Positions 56,745 to 64,000 of a stretch of DNA of 64,000 nucleotides are shown piece after piece. Source of the DNA: Samsonia erythrinae (GTDB lineage Bacteria > Pseudomonadota > Gammaproteobacteria > Enterobacterales > Enterobacteriaceae); assembly GCF_004342665.1 (NCBI RefSeq), contig NZ_SMBY01000007.1, positions 124,001-188,000 on the forward strand. The letters are read 5' to 3'. The position numbers and the translations under genes are program-made. Every line of letters begins with the position of its first letter. Within the stretch, counting starts at the first letter, position 1. Under the pieces are notes generated by a model. That model ran no database searches. It saw only the letters and a list, made by a program, of their open reading frames with translations, and was not told where the DNA came from.

Positions 56745-58019
56745 ATGAACATTTGGATGTTAAGTCGGATGAGCCTGTGGAGCGGGCTGCTGGTTCTCGC
56801 CATACCGCACCCGGTTAATGCGGAGAGCCCGGTGTCCATGGCATTTGAGGATTCGCCGGTGTCGCGGGTGTTACAGGCATTAGCCGATCACCAGCAGCTC
56901 AATCTGGTGATCGCACCGGGCGTGACGGGAAACATCAGCCTGAGGCTGGCAGATATTCCCTGGCAGCAGGCGCTGGATAGCGTTTTACGCATAGGAAAAC
57001 TCGGCATAGAACGCAATGGTCGCGTGCTGTTGGTCTTCCCTGCGGCTGATCTTGCGTCCCTACAGCAGGAGCAGGATGCGCGAGTGGCACAACAGGCGCA
57101 GCAGTTGCCGTTGCACAATCTTTCGGTGACGTTGCAATATGCTGACGCCGCTGAAGTGGCCGCCGGCGTTCAGGCGCAGCGAGGGACGCTGCTTTCCGGG
57201 CGCGGCAGCGTCACGGTGGATAAACGGACGAATACGCTGCTGATCCGTGACACACAAGAGGCGCTCAGGCAGTTGGAGCCATGGGTGAAGGCGCTCGATC
57301 TGCCGTTGGCGCAGGTTCAACTGGCTGCGCACATTGTCACTATCAGCAGTGAGCATTTGCAGGAATTGGGCGTTCACTGGGGGCTTGGCGAGGGGGAGGC
57401 GGCAAGCAAAGCTCTCAGGCTGAATAATTTCAATGTTGGCCTGCCGGTGGATACGCCGGCAATCAATATGGGGTTTCATTTGGCGCGATTGAATGGGCGG
57501 CTGCTGGATTTGGAGTTAATGGCGTTGGAGCAGGAGAATCAGGTCGAAATCATCGCCAGCCCCCGGTTATTTACCGCTCATCAGCAAACCGCCAGTATTA
57601 AACAGGGAACGGAAATTCCTTATCAGGTATCCAGCGGAGCCAGCGGTTCGACGTCGATAGAGTTTAAAGAAGCGGTGTTGGGTATGGAGGTCACACCGGA
57701 TATTTTGCGGGCAGGACGCATTACGTTGAACCTGAAAATCAGCCAGAACATGCCGGGACAGGCGATCAAACAGAGTGATAACGGTGAGGCGTTGGCCATT
57801 GATAAACAGGAAATCCAGACTCAGGTGACGGTAGCCGATGGGGAAACGATCGTCTTAGGCGGTATTTTCCAGCAGCAAAAGAAAAAGGGGAGCAGGCAGG
57901 TACCGATACTGGGCGACGTCCCTCTCGTTGGCGCTTTGTTCAGAAACCATGCTCAGCAGCATACGCGGCGAGAATTGGTTATTTTCATTACACCGACGTT
58001 AATACCTGCATCGTCATGA
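56745..58019 (+). CDS. hofQ: Secretin HofQ/PilQ, DNA-uptake type
   Basis: The 424-residue outer-membrane secretin has a signal peptide ending PHPVNA, short N-terminal N0/N1 domains (about 25-190) and the secretin core with VEIIASPRLFTAHQQTASI and VPILGDVPLVGALFR. Its C-terminal motif RRELVIFITPTLI is typical of the family. ATG 56745 has AAGGAG seven bases upstream; the frame extends to 56727 without support. It ends the hof cluster. No pilus ATPase or pilin gene is linked in this window. Confidence 0.93.
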   Translation: MNIWMLSRMSLWSGLLVLAIPHPVNAESPVSMAFEDSPVSRVLQALADHQQLNLVIAPGVTGNISLRLADIPWQQALDSVLRIGKLGIERNGRVLLVFPAADLASLQQEQDARVAQQAQQLPLHNLSVTLQYADAAEVAAGVQAQRGTLLSGRGSVTVDKRTNTLLIRDTQEALRQLEPWVKALDLPLAQVQLAAHIVTISSEHLQELGVHWGLGEGEAASKALRLNNFNVGLPVDTPAINMGFHLARLNGRLLDLELMALEQENQVEIIASPRLFTAHQQTASIKQGTEIPYQVSSGASGSTSIEFKEAVLGMEVTPDILRAGRITLNLKISQNMPGQAIKQSDNGEALAIDKQEIQTQVTVADGETIVLGGIFQQQKKKGSRQVPILGDVPLVGALFRNHAQQHTRRELVIFITPTLIPASS

Positions 58020-58368
58020 GCGATGACCGGTACGGCCTAGGTTATCCCGCCATATTTTTTCGGGTGTGGAGCAATATTTTGTCGCGTTCGACCCTTATGA
58101 GTTTGACGCTGCGGCGGATTTAGCTTACAAGGGTTAGCGAATTGAGCACTGAAGTGTTGTTCCACCGAAAATGTCGATAAAACATACTACATTGACCCCC
58201 GTGGTCGGTGTGACATTATATTCGGTTGCCAAACTACCCTGAGTATTGAGATAATTTTTTGTCTGATTCTCACACTATCGCTCATGAGGTTTCAGTTTAG
58301 GTCCCGCCGCTGGGTTGATTGGCGGGGCGGGTTATCATTAACGAATTGTCTTAGTAATACCAAAAAAC
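58020..58368. promoter_or_regulatory. aroK upstream region
   Basis: The 349 bases between hofQ and aroK hold no supported gene. A promoter candidate is TTGACC (58192-58197) with CATTAT (58214-58219) at 16 bases or TATATT (58217-58222) at 19. In E. coli aroK heads a long operon through trpS, so this is a likely place for its main promoter. Confidence 0.45.
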
Positions 58369-58890
58369 ATGGCAGAGAAACGCAATATCTTTCTGGTTGG
58401 GCCTATGGGTGCCGGCAAAAGCACTATTGGCCGGCAGTTAGCTCAACAACTCAATATGGAGTTTTTCGACTCCGATCAAGAAATTGAGCGACGTACCGGG
58501 GCTGATGTGGGCTGGGTATTCGATGTGGAAGGTGAAGAAGGCTTCCGCGATCGTGAAGAGAAAGTCATTAATGAATTGACGGAAAAGCAAGGCATCGTGC
58601 TGGCAACGGGCGGTGGCTCAGTTAAATCACGCGAGACGCGTAACCGTCTTTCCGCGCGCGGCGTCGTTGTTTATTTGGAAACGACAATCGAAAAACAGTT
58701 GGCCCGCACGCAGCGTGACAAAAAACGTCCGTTACTTCAGGTTGAAACCCCTCCGCGTGAAGTGTTGGAGGCGTTAGCGAAAGAGCGAAACCCGCTGTAT
58801 GAAGAAATTGCTGACGTCACTATCCGAACTGACGAACAAAGCGCCAAGGTCGTTGCTAACCAGATTATTAATATGCTGGAAAGTAACTAA
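58369..58890 (+). CDS. aroK: Shikimate kinase I
   Basis: The 173-residue kinase phosphorylates shikimate in aromatic amino acid synthesis. Walker A is [11 protein letters not shown]; the shikimate-binding [11 protein letters not shown] and the glycine-rich TGGGSVK follow, and the lid is QRDKKRPLL. It is nearly identical to E. coli AroK from memory. ATG 58369 has only a weak ribosome-binding site. aroB follows after 53 bases. Confidence 0.98.
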   Translation: MAEKRNIFLVGPMGAGKSTIGRQLAQQLNMEFFDSDQEIERRTGADVGWVFDVEGEEGFRDREEKVINELTEKQGIVLATGGGSVKSRETRNRLSARGVVVYLETTIEKQLARTQRDKKRPLLQVETPPREVLEALAKERNPLYEEIADVTIRTDEQSAKVVANQIINMLESN

Positions 58891-58943
58891 GAGCATACCT
58901 TAATCCCGCATTGCGCGGATCCTGAACGGGTTGTTTAACGAGC

Positions 58944-60029
58944 ATGGAAAGACTTACCGTAACACTCGGGGAACGCAGTTATCCCATTACGATAGCCGCC
59001 GGATTATTTGATGATTCGGCTTCTTTTATGCCGTTGAACACGGGGGAGCAGGCCATGCTGGTGACGAACCAGACGCTGGCTCCCCTGTATCTTGATCGTG
59101 TGCGTGGCGTGTTGGAAAAAAACGGCGTGCACGTCGATCAGGTTATTTTACCCGATGGTGAGCAGTACAAATCGCTGGCGGTACTGGATCAGGTGTTTAC
59201 GGCGCTGCTGGCGAAGCCGCATGGCCGTGATACCACGATTGTCGCTCTGGGCGGCGGCGTCATTGGCGATTTAGCCGGTTTTGCCGCCGCCAGCTACCAG
59301 CGTGGCGTTCGGTTTATTCAGGTGCCCACGACGCTATTATCACAGGTAGATTCTTCCGTCGGCGGGAAAACCGCCGTCAACCACCCGCTGGGTAAAAACA
59401 TGATCGGGGCGTTCTACCAGCCCGCATCGGTTGTGATCGATCTGAACTGCCTGAAAACGTTACCGGCGCGGGAGTTGTCATCCGGGCTGGCGGAAGTCAT
59501 TAAGTACGGCATTATTCTGGATCGCGACTTCTTTCTTTGGCTCGAAGAGAACATTGAGGCCGTGCGCGGGTTACAGCATGATGCGCTGGCTTACTGCATC
59601 CGACGTTGCTGTGAAATTAAAGCGGCCGTGGTTGCGGCAGATGAACGTGAAAGCGGTATGCGGGCATTGCTCAATTTGGGCCATACTTACGGGCACGCGA
59701 TTGAAGCGGAAATGGGCTACGGCAACTGGCTTCATGGCGAGGCGGTGGCGGCAGGCATGATGATGGCTGCACATACCGCACGTCGGCTCGGGCAGTTTTC
59801 GGTTACAGACATTGAGCGGATCACATCTCTGCTGGTTCGTGCCGGTTTGCCGGTGAATGGTCCGACGCAAATGGCGCCTGACGCTTATCTTCCCCACATG
59901 ATGCGTGACAAAAAAGTGCTGGCGGGTGAACTGCGTTTGGTGTTGCCGACGGCGATAGGCCAATCGGAAGTTCGTGGCGGCGTCGCCTATGACGTCGTAC
60001 TGGCAGCGATAGCAGATTGTTTAGCCTGA
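58944..60029 (+). CDS. aroB: 3-dehydroquinate synthase
   Basis: The 361-residue enzyme turns DAHP into 3-dehydroquinate, using NAD and a divalent metal. The nucleotide-binding [21 protein letters not shown] and the catalytic/metal block ([12 protein letters not shown] with HGEAVAAGM) are present. Length equals the E. coli protein. It belongs to the aroK-aroB-damX-dam-rpe-gph-trpS series. Confidence 0.98.
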   Translation: MERLTVTLGERSYPITIAAGLFDDSASFMPLNTGEQAMLVTNQTLAPLYLDRVRGVLEKNGVHVDQVILPDGEQYKSLAVLDQVFTALLAKPHGRDTTIVALGGGVIGDLAGFAAASYQRGVRFIQVPTTLLSQVDSSVGGKTAVNHPLGKNMIGAFYQPASVVIDLNCLKTLPARELSSGLAEVIKYGIILDRDFFLWLEENIEAVRGLQHDALAYCIRRCCEIKAAVVAADERESGMRALLNLGHTYGHAIEAEMGYGNWLHGEAVAAGMMMAAHTARRLGQFSVTDIERITSLLVRAGLPVNGPTQMAPDAYLPHMMRDKKVLAGELRLVLPTAIGQSEVRGGVAYDVVLAAIADCLA

Positions 60030-60179
60030 TTGGGTGACGCTGTCGAGCAATGAAGTCGAAGTATTGACGACAGATAAGCCGCAATGGGTTATGGTTAATA
60101 AAACATAATGCGTTATGATTCAATGATTCGTCCTGACGATATTGCGGCGAATTCAAGCTTTTCAGTTGGGAGATGTTAA

Positions 60180-61193
60180 ATGGATGAGTTTAAGCCGGAA
60201 GATGAGCTGAAGCCTGATGCCAGTGACCGTCGACCCACTCGTCAGCAAAAAAGCCGCGGCTTTGCGATACCGAAGATAGCATTATCCAGACAGCACCTGA
60301 TGATTGGTATCGGGATTGTTGTGCTGGTGCTATTGATCATCGGTATTGGTTCTGCCTTGCAGGCACCTTCTCAGCCACAAACGACCCAGACGCAGAGCCA
60401 GGCCGGCGGGGAGAGAAGCATTGATCTCTCATCTTCGTCTTCCATGACGCAAAATTCTCCGTCTCCCTCTTCCGGGGATACGCTTACGCCGCTTTCCAGC
60501 GAGGCCGCGCATGGTCAAATGCCGGAGCAGACGTCTCCTCAAACGCCGATGTCGCCCCAGACTTTAACGGCGCCGCCGATTTCCGGTACGCCGACGGATG
60601 CACAGGTTCAACCCCCGGTGGCGGGCCAGCAGCGTATTGAGTTGCCGGGCAATATCACCGATGCGCTGTCGCAACAGCAAGGGAACGTCAGCGACTTCTC
60701 TCAGAGCGCGACCGGAAACTCGACGTTGCCGACGGCGCCCGCAACGGTAGGGTCAGTCGGTAAAACGCCCGCGGCGGCACCGGGCAAGAGCGCGCACAAT
60801 GCGACGCCAGCAGCTCAGAGGAGTAGCAGGCACGCAGCGAACAGTACGCAAAAAGCGCCGGCAACCAATAAACCGGCTGTTAACGCAAAAAGCGCGGCTA
60901 CCGCCGGGCAAAGCGGCTCGGTACAGAATGCGCCTGCTAACCACTTCACGTTGCAACTGAGCAGCGCTTCACGCCCGGATACGCTGAAGGCGTTCGCAAA
61001 ACAACAGAATCTTACCCATTCATGGGTGTACGAAACCAAACGAGATGGAAAATCCTGGTATGTGTTAGTGACTGGAGTCTATGCATCTTCTGCTGAAGCG
61101 AAACGGGCAATAGCCTCATTACCTGCAGAGGTACAAGCGAAAAAACCATGGGTTAAGCCGATCCGCCAGGTGAAGCAGGACTTGAATAAGTAA
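60180..61193 (+). CDS. damX: Cell-division SPOR-domain protein DamX
   Basis: The 337-residue bitopic protein has a cytoplasmic N terminus (about 1-38), one membrane helix (IGIGIVVLVLLIIGIGSAL), a long proline-, serine- and alanine-rich periplasmic linker and a C-terminal SPOR domain (about 258-330, with FTLQLSSASRPDTLKAF). SPOR domains bind denuded septal glycan. It is shorter than E. coli DamX (about 428), mainly in the linker. Position between aroB and dam is conserved. Confidence 0.94.
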   Translation: MDEFKPEDELKPDASDRRPTRQQKSRGFAIPKIALSRQHLMIGIGIVVLVLLIIGIGSALQAPSQPQTTQTQSQAGGERSIDLSSSSSMTQNSPSPSSGDTLTPLSSEAAHGQMPEQTSPQTPMSPQTLTAPPISGTPTDAQVQPPVAGQQRIELPGNITDALSQQQGNVSDFSQSATGNSTLPTAPATVGSVGKTPAAAPGKSAHNATPAAQRSSRHAANSTQKAPATNKPAVNAKSAATAGQSGSVQNAPANHFTLQLSSASRPDTLKAFAKQQNLTHSWVYETKRDGKSWYVLVTGVYASSAEAKRAIASLPAEVQAKKPWVKPIRQVKQDLNK

Positions 61194-61272
61194 TACCAAT
61201 TTTAGCCCTGATGTGCTGTCTGACACAGAGTACAATCCGCGGCTCTGAAACGTATGAGTAATTAACGACGGC

Positions 61273-62085
61273 ATGAAGAAGAACCGCGCTTTTTTGAAAT
61301 GGGCTGGTGGTAAATATCCGCTGGTAGAAGAGATTCGTCGCTATTTACCCGCAGGAGATTGTCTTATTGAGCCCTTTGTTGGCGCAGGTTCCGTATTTCT
61401 GAATACGGAATATGATCGCTACATACTGGCCGATATTAATAGTGACCTGATTAACCTGTACAACATCGTCAAGTCGAATGCCGATGAGTTCGTTGCAGAT
61501 GCCCGTAAGCTCTTTACGGGAGAGATGAATACATCCGAGATGTTTTATCTCTTGCGCGAAGAGTTTAACCTTTGCGAAGATCCTTATCGACGTGCGCTGT
61601 TGTTCCTCTATTTGAACCGCCATTGCTATAACGGATTGTGCCGTTACAACATGCGCGGCGAGTTCAATGTCCCTTTCGGGCGCTATAAGAAGCCCTATTT
61701 TCCAGAAGAAGAGATTCGCTGGTTCGCTTTTAAAGCGCAGAATGCCACTTTTGTCTGTGAGCACTATCAGGACACGCTGGAGAAGGCAGAGAAGGGATCC
61801 GTTGTTTATTGCGATCCGCCTTATGCGCCGCTGTCGGCCACGGCGAATTTTACGGCCTACCACACCAATAATTTCAGCCGAACCGACCAGCAGAGTCTGG
61901 CTCAGTTGGCGCACCGTCTGTCGGTTGAAAGTCAGATCCCGGTTCTGATCTCCAATCACGACACGTTGTTGACTCGCGAGTGGTATCAGGAGGCGGTGCT
62001 GTATGTTGTTAAAGCACGTCGCACCATTAGCCGTAACATTTTAGGACGTAGTAAAGTCAACGAATTATTGGCCCTATATCGGTGA
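61273..62085 (+). CDS. dam: DNA adenine methyltransferase
   Basis: The 270-residue enzyme methylates adenine in GATC and serves mismatch repair, replication timing and gene control. The AdoMet motif LKWAGGKYPL and the catalytic CDPPYAPLS are intact, with the target-recognition RSKVNELL near the end. ATG 61273 opens the frame. It follows damX by 79 bases, as in E. coli. Confidence 0.98.
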   Translation: MKKNRAFLKWAGGKYPLVEEIRRYLPAGDCLIEPFVGAGSVFLNTEYDRYILADINSDLINLYNIVKSNADEFVADARKLFTGEMNTSEMFYLLREEFNLCEDPYRRALLFLYLNRHCYNGLCRYNMRGEFNVPFGRYKKPYFPEEEIRWFAFKAQNATFVCEHYQDTLEKAEKGSVVYCDPPYAPLSATANFTAYHTNNFSRTDQQSLAQLAHRLSVESQIPVLISNHDTLLTREWYQEAVLYVVKARRTISRNILGRSKVNELLALYR

Positions 62086-62204
62086 TGCCGTTTGGTATCG
62101 TGGGGTAAACAGCGCGCAGCGAATCGGTTGATGTCGTCCTATAGGCGTCATGCCTCGGGAGCCGGTACCTGCAGGCACTCAGACTTTATTGTTTGGAGAG
62201 ATCA

Positions 62205-62874
62205 ATGAAACCGTTTTTAATCGCGCCGTCCATTTTGTCGGCTGATTTTGCCCGGCTTGGTGAGGATACGGCGAAGGTACTGGCTGCCGGAGCCGATGTG
62301 GTCCATTTTGATGTCATGGACAACCACTATGTGCCCAACCTGACGATCGGTCCGCTGGTGCTGAAATCCCTGCGTGATTACGGTATTACCGCGCCGATTG
62401 ACGTTCACCTGATGGTGAAGCCGGTGGACCGTATTATCCCCGATTTCGCCAGCGCGGGCGCCAGTTTTATTACTTTCCATCCTGAGGCCTCGGACCATCT
62501 CGATCGCTCCCTGCAATTGATCAAAGACCACGGCTGCAAAGCGGGGCTGGTGTTTAACCCGGCGACGCCGCTGAGCTACCTTGATTACGTTATGGATAAG
62601 CTGGACATCATTCTGTTGATGTCGGTTAACCCTGGGTTTGGCGGCCAGTCTTTTATTCCCGGCACGTTGGATAAACTGCGTCAGGTGCGTCGTTTAATCG
62701 ACGACAGCGGTTACGACATCCGTCTGGAAGTGGATGGCGGTGTAAAAGTGGAGAATATTGGCGCGATTGCCGAGGCGGGAGCGGATATGTTTGTGGCCGG
62801 TTCGGCGATTTTTGGTCACCCGGACTACCATACCATTATTGATCAGATGCGTAGCGAAATCGCTAAGGTGAAGC

Positions 62875-62882
<8 letters not shown>
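62205..62882 (+). CDS. rpe: Ribulose-phosphate 3-epimerase
   Basis: The 225-residue TIM-barrel enzyme interconverts ribulose 5-phosphate and xylulose 5-phosphate. Motifs: [42 protein letters not shown] and EVDGGV, with the catalytic aspartates and metal histidines. ATG 62205 follows TTGGAGAG. The gph start overlaps its end by eight bases. Confidence 0.98.

Positions 62883-64000
<1,118 letters not shown>

Overview
The window is a stretch of chromosome from a gamma-proteobacterium of the order Enterobacterales. The right half reproduces the conserved enterobacterial block greB / ompR-envZ / pckA / hslO-hslR-yrfG-igaA / nudE / mrcA / hofMNOPQ / aroK-aroB-damX-dam-rpe-gph-trpS. The left half holds ulaG-ulaR, glpE-glpG-glpR, malP-malQ and nfuA/gntX/bioH. 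The protein sequences resemble but clearly differ from Escherichia, and the accessory content (OlsF-type ornithine lipid synthase, exported asparaginase, carboxylate siderophore locus) suggests a plant-associated Pectobacteriaceae genus (Pectobacterium, Brenneria or Dickeya type). The genus is an inference. No tRNA, rRNA, CRISPR array, insertion sequence or phage gene was seen.

Layout. 1-2350: ascorbate lactonase and its regulator. 2465-4843: glpE, glpG, glpR. 4886-9502: maltodextrin phosphorylase and amylomaltase directly behind glpR, with no malT. 9564-11764: nfuA and gntX on the minus strand, bioH on the plus strand. 11923-16304: fraR-fraB-fraD-fraA, a locus for the Amadori compound fructose-asparagine. 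16491-20823: a compact four-gene unit of alkaline phosphatase, a small exported CPFC protein, an ABC ATPase and an FtsX-like permease with a very histidine-rich loop, probably zinc related. 20927-21979: exported L-asparaginase, a plausible stand-in for the missing fraE. 22207-23291: two small exported proteins of unknown role. 23359-29831: tex, a citrate synthase paralogue that has lost a catalytic histidine, olsF and greB.

29943-41828 is the most interesting segment: a siderophore island inserted between greB and ompR, which are neighbours in E. coli. It carries a CitE-like lyase (divergent), one NIS synthetase, a TonB receptor, a PLP decarboxylase (SbnH type), an SbnA-like synthase, an octopine-dehydrogenase-family enzyme, an MFS exporter, a binding protein and a miniature SbnI/SerK-like serine kinase. 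Read together, the genes suggest this route: serine to O-phosphoserine (kinase), to N-(1-amino-1-carboxyethyl)-glutamate (SbnA-like), to L-2,3-diaminopropionate plus 2-oxoglutarate (opine dehydrogenase working oxidatively in place of SbnB). The product would then be coupled to a carboxylate by one NIS enzyme and trimmed by the decarboxylase. I know of no described pathway with exactly this set.

42114-64000 is ordinary core genome: osmotic two-component system, gluconeogenesis, heat-shock redox proteins, Rcs control, cell-wall synthesis, a Hof/Pil DNA-uptake assembly, the shikimate pair, Dam methylase, pentose phosphate epimerase, phosphoglycolate phosphatase and the 5' part of trpS, which runs off the right edge.
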